41,643 nucleotides of DNA from NCBI GenBank assembly GCA_020849665.1, contig JADLFX010000081.1:1-41643 (forward strand), in the 5' to 3' direction. The first letter of the stretch is position 1. Each line of letters begins with the position of its first letter. A program made the position numbers and the translations under genes. This DNA comes from Planctomycetota bacterium. GTDB lineage: Bacteria > Planctomycetota > UBA1135 > UBA2386. Below the pieces are notes generated by a model. That model worked only from the letters and a program-made list of their open reading frames with translations. It was not told the DNA's origin and searched no databases. This document shows positions 19,401 to 27,801 of this stretch, piece after piece.

Positions 19401-20391
19401 GATGCAGGGCTCCGTCGAGGATGCGTCCGATCAGGCGGGGATGGTCCAGGCCGGCGCGCGCCGCGGCGCGGGCGAAGCCGGCGTCGGGCGAGAGGTCGGG
19501 GTTGGGGTTCACCTCGAGCACCAGGGGGCCGCGCTCGGCGTGCAGCCGCAGGTCCACGCGCGCGTAGTCGCGCACCCGCAGGGCGCGGCAGGCGCGCTGC
19601 GCGAGCACGCGGATCCGCTCCTCGGTGGCGGGCGGCAGGGCGCGCGCGGCGATGGCGGGTGTGCCGCGGTACTCGGGGCTCTCGGGCAGCCACTTGGCGG
19701 CGTAGGTCACCAGGGGCGGCCGGCCGGGCGGGTACGCGGTGAAGTCGATCTCCGAGAGGGGCAGGACCGTGAACTGGTCGTCGTGCCCCAGCACCGCGAC
19801 GTTGAACTCGCGGCCGGCCACGAACTCCTCCACCAGGACCGGCGTGCCGTAGTGCCGGGCCACGCGCTCGATCTGCTGCCAGGCGGCGGCCGGGTCCGCG
19901 ACCACGCTCTGCTGGTCGATGCCGTGGCTGGCGTCCTGGCGGCCCGGCTTCACGATCGCCGGCCAGGGCACGTCGGCCAGCGACTCGTCGCCGCGCTCCA
20001 CGGCGACGCCGCGTGGCACCGGCACTCCGGCGGCCGCCAGCACGGCCTTGGCCATCGTCTTGTCGAGGCCGAGATGCAGCGCCTGGGCCGGGGAGCCGGT
20101 GAAGCGGAAGCCGGCGAGTTCCAGCAGGCCTGCCACCGTGGCCTCGTGGCCGGGGTCGCCGCGCAGCGACTCGACCAGATTGAGCACCACGTCGGGGCGG
20201 GTGGCGGCGAGTTCGCGCAGGAGCGGCTCGGGATCCTCGGGCGCGGGCAGCAGGGTCGTGGCGTGGCCCAGGTCCTGGCAGGCCTGCGCAGCCGCGCGCG
20301 CCGCGTCCTGCACCGCCGCGACGGCGGAGCCGTCCTCCGCGCGGCCGAGGGCCAGCGCCTGGTCCTGGTTGTAGAGCACGGTGACGCGCAT
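19381..20391 (-). CDS. D-Ala-D-Ala-ligase-like ATP-grasp enzyme 1
   Basis: A 336-residue ATP-grasp ligase. The N-terminal domain (MRVTVLYNQDQALALGR, then DVVLNLVESLRGDPGHEAT) resembles D-Ala-D-Ala ligase. The ATP-grasp core has KPGRQDASHGID (glycine-rich loop), LVEEFVAGREFNVAVLG, and the metal-binding ARVDLRL...LEVNPNPDLSPDAG. It should activate a carboxylate as acyl-phosphate and join it to an amine. It lies 19 bp downstream of a second ATP-grasp gene and overlaps the GNAT gene. With two such enzymes next to a lysine aminomutase and no mur genes nearby, a role outside peptidoglycan synthesis is likely, with substrates unknown. Confidence 0.85.
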   Translation of the reverse strand: MRVTVLYNQDQALALGRAEDGSAVAAVQDAARAAAQACQDLGHATTLLPAPEDPEPLLRELAATRPDVVLNLVESLRGDPGHEATVAGLLELAGFRFTGSPAQALHLGLDKTMAKAVLAAAGVPVPRGVAVERGDESLADVPWPAIVKPGRQDASHGIDQQSVVADPAAAWQQIERVARHYGTPVLVEEFVAGREFNVAVLGHDDQFTVLPLSEIDFTAYPPGRPPLVTYAAKWLPESPEYRGTPAIAARALPPATEERIRVLAQRACRALRVRDYARVDLRLHAERGPLVLEVNPNPDLSPDAGFARAAARAGLDHPRLIGRILDGALHRGPHPA

Positions 20392-20410
20392 GCGCTGCCT
20401 CGGCTCCCGT

Positions 20411-21409
20411 TCAGGGCGCGGCGCGGCCGTGGCGCGCCAGGGCCTCGCGCACGATCGCGCCGATCAGGTCTTGGTAGGGCAGGCCGCTGCGGGTCGCCAG
20501 GATCACGATGTCGCCGGTCACCGGGTTGATCCCCGGCAGCGGATTGAGCTCGAGGAACATCGGCACGCCGTGCGCATCCATCCGCACGTCGACCCGGCAC
20601 ACGTCGCGGCAGCCCAACGCGCGGTGCGCGGCCAGGGCGACCTCCGCCACGCCGCGCACCACCGCCTCCGGGCGGCGCGGCGGCACGTGGTACTCGACCT
20701 CCTCGGCGTAGTTGCGCTTCACCTCGAGGGAGTAGAGGAAGTGCTCCGGGTCGGTCCTGCGCGGCACGATCTCCATCACGCCGATCGGCCGTGCGTCACG
20801 GCCGGTGCCCAGCACGCCCACGGTGAACTCGGGGCCGGCACAGAACTCCTCGACCAGCACCGGCTGCGCGTAGCCCTGCAGCAGCGGGCGTACCAGGGCG
20901 CGCAGGGCCTCCGGCGTGGCCGCGCGCGAATGGAGCCGCACACCCATGCTGGATCCCTCCGCGAGCGGCTTGGCCACCACCGGGAACCGCAGGTCGATCG
21001 CGTCCAGGGCCGCCTCGTCCTCGACCACCGAGTAGCGCGGCGTGGGCACGCCCTGGGCCGCGGCCACGCGCTTGGCCATGGCCTTGTCTAGGGAGAGCGC
21101 GAGCGTGAGGGGATCGCTGTGCGTCACCGGGATCCCGAGCATCTCGCACACGGCGGGGACGTGCGCCTCGCGCGACCGCGTGCCATGGCCCTCGGCGATG
21201 TTGAACACCAGCTCGGGCGCGGCGCGCAGCACGGCCTCCACGAAGCGCCGCCCGCCGCCCAGGCGCACCGGCTGGTGGCCGAGTGCGGCAAGCGCCTGGG
21301 CGATGGCCGCGACCGTCTCCTCGGAGTCGTATTCCTCGAGACGGTCCTCGGGGCCGCCGGCGGTCGGCGCGAAGTCCGACTTCAGATCGAACGCGATCCC
21401 GATCCTCAC
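20411..21409 (-). CDS. D-Ala-D-Ala-ligase-like ATP-grasp enzyme 2
   Basis: A 332-residue ATP-grasp ligase starting at GTG 21409, which overlaps the kamA stop (GTGA). The frame runs upstream through kamA, but similarity begins at RIGIAFDLKSDF. Motifs in order: FNIAEGHGTRSREAHVPA (N-terminal domain, the equivalent of the Ddl NxxEG region), AKPLAEGSSMGVRLHSRA (ATP loop), LVEEFCAGPEFTVGVLG, and CRVDVRMDAHG with ELNPLPGINP (metal ligands). It is clearly related to the next gene but not a recent copy: many motif residues differ. The two ligases may act one after the other. Confidence 0.85.
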   Translation of the reverse strand: MRIGIAFDLKSDFAPTAGGPEDRLEEYDSEETVAAIAQALAALGHQPVRLGGGRRFVEAVLRAAPELVFNIAEGHGTRSREAHVPAVCEMLGIPVTHSDPLTLALSLDKAMAKRVAAAQGVPTPRYSVVEDEAALDAIDLRFPVVAKPLAEGSSMGVRLHSRAATPEALRALVRPLLQGYAQPVLVEEFCAGPEFTVGVLGTGRDARPIGVMEIVPRRTDPEHFLYSLEVKRNYAEEVEYHVPPRRPEAVVRGVAEVALAAHRALGCRDVCRVDVRMDAHGVPMFLELNPLPGINPVTGDIVILATRSGLPYQDLIGAIVREALARHGRAAP

Positions 21410-22932
21410 GGGCGGTCGGTCTTGCGCGTCTGGCGACCCTTCTTGTGGTTGCCGCTCTTGTGCGCCCAGCGGCTCTTGCCGACCACCGGCGGAGGCGGAG
21501 CGGCCGCGGCGCCGAGGCCGCGTCCGTTGCCGTTGCCGTTGCCGTTCGCGTGGCCATTGCCGTTGCGGGCCGGCTGGCCGTTGCCGTTCAGCGCGCCGTT
21601 GCGTGGCGCCGGCTCCAGCACGGCGGCGTTGGCATCGCCGTTGCGCTTCGCGGAGCCGTTGCAGCCGTTGCCGTTGCCGTTGTTGCCGTTCGTCGCGCCG
21701 GGGAGTGCGGCCACGGGTGCCGGCGGCCGGGTCATGTTCCCCCTGCCGCCCGGCTCGACGTACTCGTAGGTCCTGCCCTGGTAGTTGCGCAGGATCACCC
21801 TGCCGTTGCGCTGGTCGTGCCAGAGCAGGTACTGCGGCCCGATGGGGATCTTGCCGCCGCCGCCCGGAGCGTCGATCACGTACTGCGGGATGGCGAGGCC
21901 GCTGGTGTGGCCACGCAGGCCCTCGATCACCTCGATGCCCTTCGCGATCGGTGTGCGGAAGTGCTCCGCGCCGCGGATCGGATCGCACTGGTAGAGGTAG
22001 TACGGGCGCACGCGCATGCGCATCAGGCCGTGCACCAGGGCCTTCATGGTGGCCACGTCGTCGTTCACGCCCTTGAGCAGCACGCTCTGGTTGTTGAGCG
22101 GGATGCCGGCGCGCAGCAGGCGGTCGCAGGCGCGCGCCGCGTCCGGGGTGCACTCGTTGGGGTGGTTGAAGTGCACGTTGATCCACAGCGGGTGGTACTT
22201 CTGCAGCATCGCGCACAACTCGTCGTCGATGCGCTGGGGCAGGGCCACCGGCACGCGGCTGCCGATGCGGATGATCTCCAGGTGCGGGATCGCGCGCAGC
22301 TTGGCCAGGATGGACTCCAGCTTCGCGGTCGAGAAGGTGAGTGGATCACCGCCCGAGACCACCACGTCGCGCACGGAGGGCGTGCGCGCGATGTACTCGA
22401 CCATCCGGTCGATCTCGACGTCGGTGGTGGCGTCCTCGTACATGATCCGCTTGCGCGTGCAGTAGCGGCAGTAGATGGCGCAGCTGTTGGAGATCACGAA
22501 GAGCACCCGATCCGGGTAGCGGTGCGTGATCCCCGGCACCGGCGAGAACGCCTCCTCGCCGAGCGGATCCTCGTCGCCGGTGGCGCGGAAGGTGTGTTCC
22601 TCCTCGAGCGGCGCGACCTGGCGCAGGATCGGGTCGTGGGGATTCCGCGGATCGATCAGCGAGAGGTAGTACGGCGTGATGCCCATGCGGAAGTCCGCGA
22701 GGATCTGCCGGTGCACGTCCCACTTCTCCCGCGCGATCGGGAAGAACGATGCGAGCTGCTCCAGGCTCGTGATGCGGTTGCGGAACTGCCAGCGCCAGTC
22801 TTCCCACTCTGCGTCCTCGACGCCGGGGAAGTAGTGGTGCCGGCCGCTGGTTCGTGGGACGGTGCCGTCTTCGGGGGAGGCCGAGGCAGCGGTGTCGGTG
22901 GCGACGCTGCCGGTCGCGTTCTGCGCGTCCAT
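21406..22932 (-). CDS. kamA: Lysine 2,3-aminomutase (radical SAM, PLP-dependent)
   Basis: A 508-residue enzyme converting L-lysine to L-beta-lysine. I chose ATG 22932; an in-frame GTG at 22983 would add 17 residues. The radical-SAM cluster motif is CAIYCRYCTRKR. The PLP lysine lies in DAPGGGGKIP. The two aspartates that bind lysine's amino group in the clostridial enzyme have counterparts in YQCDPIRG and YVIDAPGG. This favours a true KamA over EpmB, which is shorter. From about residue 385 comes a low-complexity tail of about 95 residues, rich in Asn-Gly repeats and ending with Lys/Arg-rich residues, that family members usually lack. It is the first gene of a five-gene operon, whose control region is the 535-bp gap upstream. 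Confidence 0.92.
   Translation of the reverse strand: MDAQNATGSVATDTAASASPEDGTVPRTSGRHHYFPGVEDAEWEDWRWQFRNRITSLEQLASFFPIAREKWDVHRQILADFRMGITPYYLSLIDPRNPHDPILRQVAPLEEEHTFRATGDEDPLGEEAFSPVPGITHRYPDRVLFVISNSCAIYCRYCTRKRIMYEDATTDVEIDRMVEYIARTPSVRDVVVSGGDPLTFSTAKLESILAKLRAIPHLEIIRIGSRVPVALPQRIDDELCAMLQKYHPLWINVHFNHPNECTPDAARACDRLLRAGIPLNNQSVLLKGVNDDVATMKALVHGLMRMRVRPYYLYQCDPIRGAEHFRTPIAKGIEVIEGLRGHTSGLAIPQYVIDAPGGGGKIPIGPQYLLWHDQRNGRVILRNYQGRTYEYVEPGGRGNMTRPPAPVAALPGATNGNNGNGNGCNGSAKRNGDANAAVLEPAPRNGALNGNGQPARNGNGHANGNGNGNGRGLGAAAAPPPPVVGKSRWAHKSGNHKKGRQTRKTDRP
21524..21694 (-). repeat. Asn-Gly hexanucleotide repeats in the kamA tail
   Basis: Tandem GCCGTT units (AACGGC on the coding strand) occur in two blocks, about 21524-21557 and 21657-21693, with scattered copies between. 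They encode Asn-Gly runs. Because the unit is 6 bp, slippage changes the tail length without shifting the frame. Confidence 0.75.
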
Positions 22933-23031
22933 GGCTCTGGGTGCGCGGCCGGCGTCGCGGGGAACTGCGAGCGACGAGCCCACAGGTGCGGACCGCGAGC
23001 CCGATCGATTCCACGATGGATCGGTGCGGCT

Positions 23032-23056
23032 CCCCAGCGCGTCCGGCGCGCTGGGG
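23032..23056. other. Perfect 10-bp-arm hairpin in the kamA upstream region
   Basis: CCCCAGCGCG (23032-23041) and its complement (23047-23056) enclose a TCCGG loop. It lies 100 bp upstream of the kamA ATG and upstream of both divergent genes. A leader structure or protein site is therefore more likely than a terminator. Confidence 0.6.
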
Positions 23057-23176
23057 TCGGAATGTTCCCCCGGGCGTCAGGGTTTTCCATGGGGTCGAGG
23101 CGGATCGTCCGCAGCCGGTTCCCGGCCGGACGTGGAGAGCCTGGGGAGTCTTCTCCACAGCCGTCGCCCGCCCGAG

Positions 23177-23215
23177 GGTCCGGGTAGCGGACATCTTGTG
23201 TCCGGAGAACGGACA
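23177..23215. promoter_or_regulatory. Four-half-site alternating inverted-repeat array (probable operator)
   Basis: Half-sites GGTCCG (23177), CGGACA (23188), TGTCCG (23199) and CGGACA (23210) alternate in orientation. Each is separated by exactly 5 bp, giving an 11-bp period. Three match TGTCCG perfectly and the first has one mismatch. The array is about 245 bp from kamA and 253 bp from the 23468 gene. The even helical spacing suggests cooperative binding of a dimeric regulator. Confidence 0.5.
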
Positions 23216-23467
23216 GGGAAGGGAATCGAGGGTGCCGGGAAGATGGGCACTCGCAGGCAGCCGACCTTCCGTGGAGTGCCGGGTGCGGCCCCGTCGCGGC
23301 CATTCGAGCTCGGGGGAGCGGGCCGCCGAGTTCGGACTCGACTCGTCTCGGAGGCCCCGGCACGTCGATTGATGGAGGACCCGTACCCGAGCCCTGCCGC
23401 GGTTGCGTATGGGCCACTGTCCAAGTTCGCCCGGGAACCTCGTTCCGATCCGCCTCAGACCTGCAAC

Positions 23468-25714
23468 ATGGGCTTCGCGCCGCTCCTGCTCGTATTCCTG
23501 GTCCTGCTCCTGGCCCTGGCCGGGCTGCTGCTGCGTCGGGCCGAGCTCCGCGTGGTGGCCGAGGGTCTGCAGGCACGCAGCGAGGCGCAGGAGCGAGGCA
23601 GCCATGCGGCGCGGCTCCAGCACCCGCACATCGACCTGACCCGGTGCATCGGCTGTGGCACCTGCATCGCGGCCTGCCCCGAGGAGGGCGTGCTGGACCT
23701 GGTGCACGGCCAGGCCGCCGTCATCCACGGCTCGCGCTGCGTCGGGCATGGCCGCTGCGCCGAGGCGTGCCCGGTGCAGGCGATCGCGCTGACCCTGGGT
23801 GCGGTCCAGACGCGCAACGACCTGCCCGCGCTCACGCCCGAGTTCGAAGCGGTGGGCACGCCGGGGCTCTTCCTGGCCGGTGAGGTCACCGGCTACGCGC
23901 TGATCGCGACCGCGGTTTCCCACGGTACGGCCGTGGCCAACACGATCGCCGACCGCCTCGAGCAGGAGCGCGTCGCGCCCGAGGACGCGGAGCTCCTGGA
24001 CCTCGTGATCGTGGGCGCCGGGCCCGCGGGGATCGCCTGTGCCCTGGGAGCCAAGGAGCGCGGCCTGCGCACGCTGGTCCTGGAGCAGCAGGAGCTGGGC
24101 GGCACGGTGGCCAAGTACCCGCGCCGCAAGCTCGTGATGACCACCCCGGTGGCGCTCCCGCTCGTGGGCCGCCTCGCCAAGGACACCTACACCAAGGAGG
24201 AGCTGCTCGACCTGTGGTCGAAGATCCAGGGCGAGCACGACCTGCCGATCCGCAACGGCATGGCGCTGGAGTCCCTGCAGCAGGAGGCCGACGGGACCTT
24301 CGCGGTGCGCGCCGGCGGCGAGAGTTTCCGGAGCCGTTGCGTGTGCATGGCCATCGGCCGGCGCGGCACCCCGCGCAAGCTCGGCGTCCCGGGCGAGGAG
24401 CTGAGCAAGGTCTCGTACGCCCTGCTGGACGCGCACGCCTACCAGGGCCTGCAGCTCCTGGTGGTGGGCGGCGGCGACTCCGCGATCGAGGCCGCGGTCG
24501 GCCTCGCCGAGCAGGAGGGCAACGAGGTCACGCTCTCGTACCGCAAGGGGGCGTTCACGCGCCTCAAGGCGAGGAACGAGCGCCGCCTGCAGGAGGCCGA
24601 GGCCGAAGGGCGGATCCGCGTGGTGCTGCACAGCGAGGTGGTCGAGATCACCCCTGGCGATGTCTACCTGCAGGTGGCGCCGCCGGGCGGCGAGGCCGAG
24701 ACCCTGGCCCTGCCCAACGACGAGGTGTTCGTGTTCGCGGGCGGCGAGCCGCCCTTCGCGCTCCTGGCCGCCGCCGGAGTCTCGTTCGACCCCAAGGACC
24801 GGCCGGCGCAGGCGCCGCTGGTCGAGCGCGGCTCCGGGCTGCTGCCGGCCCTGGCCAGCGCGGCGGCCCTCGCCGCAGTGGCGCTCGGCTTCGTGCTGGT
24901 GCGCGACGACTACTACCGGATGCCGGTCGCGCTGCGGCCCGACTCGCCGCACCACGCGTGGTTGCGCCCCGGTGCCGGCGTCGGGCTGGCCCTCGGTCTG
25001 GCGGCGGTGGCCCTCGTGGTCACCAACCTCGCCTATCTGCTGCGGCGCTCACGGCTCGGCTCCTGGCTGCCCGGCTCGCTGAAGGGCTGGATGACGGCCC
25101 ATGTGCTCACCGGGATCGTGGCCCTGCTCTGCGTCCTCGTGCACGGCGGAGTGACGTTCCGCGACTCCGCCGGCGGCCATGCGGGCCTCGCCATGGCGGT
25201 GCTGGTGCTCACCGGGGCGGTCGGCCGCTACGTCTACGCGTTCCTGCCGCGGGCGGCGAACGGCCGCGAACTGGTCCTCGACGAGGTGCGCAGCGAGGTC
25301 GGCCGCCTCTCGGCCGAGCTGGATCGCGAGGGCCGTGGCTTCGCCGACCTGGTGCGCAGCGAGCTGCACGCACTGGTGCAGGACGTGCGCCTGCGCGGTT
25401 CGGTGCCCGCGCGCATCCTGGCGCTCTTCCGCCAGCAGGGTCGTCTGCGCCGCGCCCTCGCGCGCCTCGCCGGCCAGGGGATCCGCAGCGGCGTGCCGCG
25501 GGACGAGGTGCGCAAGGTGCTCGCGCTGGTGCGGCGCGCCGAGCGCCTGACCCTCGTCGCCTCGCACTACGAGGACCTGCGCCTGCTGCTGGCCTCGTGG
25601 CGGTACTTCCACCGCTGGGTGGCGCTCCTGATGGTGCTCCTGGTGGTCCTGCACCTCGTGCACGCGCTGCGCTTCGGCAACGTGGACTGGTTCGGTCTGG
25701 GAGGGAGGGAGTGA
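23468..25714 (+). CDS. Membrane FeS/FAD/NAD(P) oxidoreductase with cytochrome-b-like C-terminus
   Basis: A 748-residue fusion starting at ATG 23468; the frame is open upstream but not protein-like. A membrane anchor (residues 5-22) comes first. A ferredoxin domain follows: Cys60, 63, 66 and 70 form CIGCGTCIAACP, while the second motif is Cys91, His94, Cys97, Cys101 (CVGHGRCAEACP) with His for one Cys. Next is a thioredoxin-reductase-like module with GAGPAGIACALG (FAD) and VVGGGDSAIEAA (NAD(P)). The C-terminal 290 residues hold about five membrane helices with histidines (TAHVLTG, VLVHGG, FHRWVALL, LHLVHAL) suited to b haems. It probably passes electrons from NAD(P)H to the cytochrome encoded next, whose ATG overlaps its stop. 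Confidence 0.82.
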   Translation: MGFAPLLLVFLVLLLALAGLLLRRAELRVVAEGLQARSEAQERGSHAARLQHPHIDLTRCIGCGTCIAACPEEGVLDLVHGQAAVIHGSRCVGHGRCAEACPVQAIALTLGAVQTRNDLPALTPEFEAVGTPGLFLAGEVTGYALIATAVSHGTAVANTIADRLEQERVAPEDAELLDLVIVGAGPAGIACALGAKERGLRTLVLEQQELGGTVAKYPRRKLVMTTPVALPLVGRLAKDTYTKEELLDLWSKIQGEHDLPIRNGMALESLQQEADGTFAVRAGGESFRSRCVCMAIGRRGTPRKLGVPGEELSKVSYALLDAHAYQGLQLLVVGGGDSAIEAAVGLAEQEGNEVTLSYRKGAFTRLKARNERRLQEAEAEGRIRVVLHSEVVEITPGDVYLQVAPPGGEAETLALPNDEVFVFAGGEPPFALLAAAGVSFDPKDRPAQAPLVERGSGLLPALASAAALAAVALGFVLVRDDYYRMPVALRPDSPHHAWLRPGAGVGLALGLAAVALVVTNLAYLLRRSRLGSWLPGSLKGWMTAHVLTGIVALLCVLVHGGVTFRDSAGGHAGLAMAVLVLTGAVGRYVYAFLPRAANGRELVLDEVRSEVGRLSAELDREGRGFADLVRSELHALVQDVRLRGSVPARILALFRQQGRLRRALARLAGQGIRSGVPRDEVRKVLALVRRAERLTLVASHYEDLRLLLASWRYFHRWVALLMVLLVVLHLVHALRFGNVDWFGLGGRE

Positions 25715-27801
25715 TGCGTGCGTTGCGGATGGGGCTGGCGCTGGGCACCCTGGCGCTGGTGGCGGGCTTCGTGTTCTGGGAGCACGAGCGCGGTGGGGGA
25801 CCTGGACCGCTGACCACGACGCATGCGCGCGTGCCCGAGCTGGCGGACTCCGAGGGCTGCGTGCGCTGCCACGGCGAGGCGCCGTCCGCGCTGGCCGCGG
25901 CGTGCGTGGTCTGCCACGCGGCGGTCGGCGAGCAGATGACGAAGCGCCGCGGCCTGCACGGCACTCTCGCGGCCGCGACCGCCAAGGCGTGCGGGTCCTG
26001 CCACCGGGAACACCACGGCGACGAGGTCGCCCTCGTCGATGCCAAGGCGTTCGCGAAGGCCGGCGTGGCCGAGCCCGAGCGGTACGACCATGCCGGCCTG
26101 GACTTCGGCCTCACGGGGGCGCATGCGGGGCTGCGCTGCGTCGCGTGCCACCGGCGCGCCGAGGCGCGGGTGCTGGCGCAAGGGGAGCAGCGCTACCTGG
26201 GCCTGACCCAGCGCTGCGCGGACTGTCACGAGGACAAGCACCGTGGCGCCCTGGGCGAGGACTGTGCGGCATGCCATGGTCAGGAACTTCCGTTCCCGCA
26301 GGTCGCGGCGCTGGAACACGACCCGCGCTTCCCCCTGCGCGGCGGACACGCCGGCCGCGCGTGCCGCGACTGCCACGCAGCCGAGGGCGGACACTCGCTG
26401 GAGGCGCTGGCGAGCCGGCGGGAGCGCGGCGACACGGTTCCGGTGCGGGCCTGCGCGAGCTGCCACGCCAACCCGCACGCGCCGGACGCGCAGGGCGTCG
26501 CGGCGGGAACGCGCAGGCTGGTGCTGGCCCGGAGCGAGGAATGCGGGCGCTGCCACGGCACGGAGCGGTTTGCGGACGTGCGCTTCGGCGCCGACGAGCA
26601 TCGTGCGATCGGCGTGGTGCTCGTCGGCGCGCACGCGCAGGCCGCCTGCACCGGCTGCCATGGCCCCGAGCGGGCGGACCGGCTCGCGGCGGCGCCGGAG
26701 CGTGCGGCGATCCTTGGCCGTTGCACCGAGTGCCACGCATCGCCGCACCGGCCCGGGTACGTCGCCGCGGCGACGGCCGGCGCGGGCTCCGGGCCGGACG
26801 CCGCGTGCGCACGATGCCACGATCCGGCCAGGGCGACGTGGCAGGAGGTGGACGAGGCGGCGGCGCGGGCGGCACACGTCGGCGTCTCGTTCGCGCTCGC
26901 CGCCCCGCACGCCAAGGTGGCCTGCAGCGGCTGCCACGCGGGCACCGGCGTGGCCGCGGCGCCGGCGGGCGCGGCGGTCGCGGGCTTCGCCGCGCGCTAC
27001 CCCGGCCGCGAGGCCGACGCCTGCCAGAGCTGCCATGCCGATCCGCACCGGGGCCAGTTCGCCAAGGGCGCGTTCGCCGGCCAGGGCTGCCTGTCGTGCC
27101 ACGCCCGCACCGGGTTCGTGCCGCCCGAGTTCTCGCTGGCCCAGCACGCGCGCACGGCCTTCCCCCTGGACGGAGCGCACGCCGCGACGCCGTGCACGGC
27201 ATGCCACGGGACGTCCGCAGAGGCCGGTGGCGCGCGGAGCTTCGCGGGCACACCGACCCGCTGCGACGCGTGCCACCGCGACGCCCACGGCGGCGCCTTC
27301 GAACGCAAGGGCGTGCCGCAGCGCGTGGCGGGGCGCGAGGGTTGCGCGCGCTGCCACGACACGGAGGCATTCCGTCCGGTCCGCGCCGCCTTCGACCACG
27401 CCGCGTGGACCGGGTACGACCTGCGCGGCGCGCACAAGCGTGCCGCCTGCGCTGGCTGCCATCCAGCCGACCCCGCCCGGCCCGGCATCTACGGGAGGCC
27501 GGCGAGCCGCGAGTGCGCCTCGTGCCACGTGGATCCGCACGCCGGTCAGTTCCGGAGTGGACCGCGCAACGACTGCGCACGCTGCCACGCCGAGGACGAG
27601 ATGTGGCGGCGACCGCACTTCGACCACGGACGCGACGCGCGCTTCCGCCTCGACGCCACGCATGCCAGGCTCGCCTGCAGCGCCTGCCACAAGGCGTACG
27701 AGCTGCCCGAGGGCGGTCAGGTGATCCGCTACCGGCCGCTGGGCACCGCGTGCGCCGATTGCCACGATCCGCGCCGCCTGCGCGAGTTCGGGAAGCGATG
27801 A
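25714..27801 (+). CDS. 23-haem c-type cytochrome
   Basis: A 695-residue protein with 23 CxxCH motifs from residue 49 to near the end. The start at ATG 25714 overlaps the preceding stop (TGATG) and follows GAGGGAGGG. Residues 6-22 form a hydrophobic segment without a clear cleavage site, so it may be an uncleaved anchor holding the protein on the periplasmic face. Two motif contexts recur: FPLxGAHAxxxCxxCH, with a His ahead of the haem that could be the second axial ligand, and CxxCHxDPHxGQF. It belongs to the broad cytochrome c3/multihaem group, not a named family. It is probably the periplasmic electron wire between the membrane reductase and the outer-membrane barrel. Confidence 0.9.
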   Translation: MRALRMGLALGTLALVAGFVFWEHERGGGPGPLTTTHARVPELADSEGCVRCHGEAPSALAAACVVCHAAVGEQMTKRRGLHGTLAAATAKACGSCHREHHGDEVALVDAKAFAKAGVAEPERYDHAGLDFGLTGAHAGLRCVACHRRAEARVLAQGEQRYLGLTQRCADCHEDKHRGALGEDCAACHGQELPFPQVAALEHDPRFPLRGGHAGRACRDCHAAEGGHSLEALASRRERGDTVPVRACASCHANPHAPDAQGVAAGTRRLVLARSEECGRCHGTERFADVRFGADEHRAIGVVLVGAHAQAACTGCHGPERADRLAAAPERAAILGRCTECHASPHRPGYVAAATAGAGSGPDAACARCHDPARATWQEVDEAAARAAHVGVSFALAAPHAKVACSGCHAGTGVAAAPAGAAVAGFAARYPGREADACQSCHADPHRGQFAKGAFAGQGCLSCHARTGFVPPEFSLAQHARTAFPLDGAHAATPCTACHGTSAEAGGARSFAGTPTRCDACHRDAHGGAFERKGVPQRVAGREGCARCHDTEAFRPVRAAFDHAAWTGYDLRGAHKRAACAGCHPADPARPGIYGRPASRECASCHVDPHAGQFRSGPRNDCARCHAEDEMWRRPHFDHGRDARFRLDATHARLACSACHKAYELPEGGQVIRYRPLGTACADCHDPRRLREFGKR

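Larger units (their letters stand above)
22933..23467. promoter_or_regulatory. 535-bp divergent control region between kamA and the electron-transfer locus
   Basis: No gene is supported here; open frames in it lack coding character. It must hold promoters for both directions. Visible elements are an imperfectly placed inverted repeat CCGATC (23001-23006) / GATCGG (23019-23024), a 10-bp-arm hairpin (23032-23056) and a four-half-site array (23177-23215). I could not pick confident -35/-10 pairs. Confidence 0.6.

Noticed and set aside
21524..21694. Repeats in the kamA tail as a CRISPR or noncoding satellite
   Set aside because: Units are 6 bp without spacers, in frame, and code for Asn-Gly.
21406..22932. 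kamA as EpmB (EF-P lysine aminomutase)
   Set aside because: Both lysine-binding Asp contexts and the longer C-terminal region are present, and no efp or epmA gene is nearby.
22933..22983. Alternative GTG start of kamA at 22983
   Set aside because: Possible, but the added 17 residues have no family similarity and ATG 22932 is a better codon.
23032..23056. Hairpin as a transcription terminator
   Set aside because: No gene ends there; both neighbours start away from it.
22346..24955. Very long minus-strand open frames opposite real genes, such as this one, 1192-3027 and 25567-27765
   Set aside because: High GC makes stop codons rare in antisense frames. The translations are His/Arg/Gly-rich without motifs, while the other strand encodes clear families.
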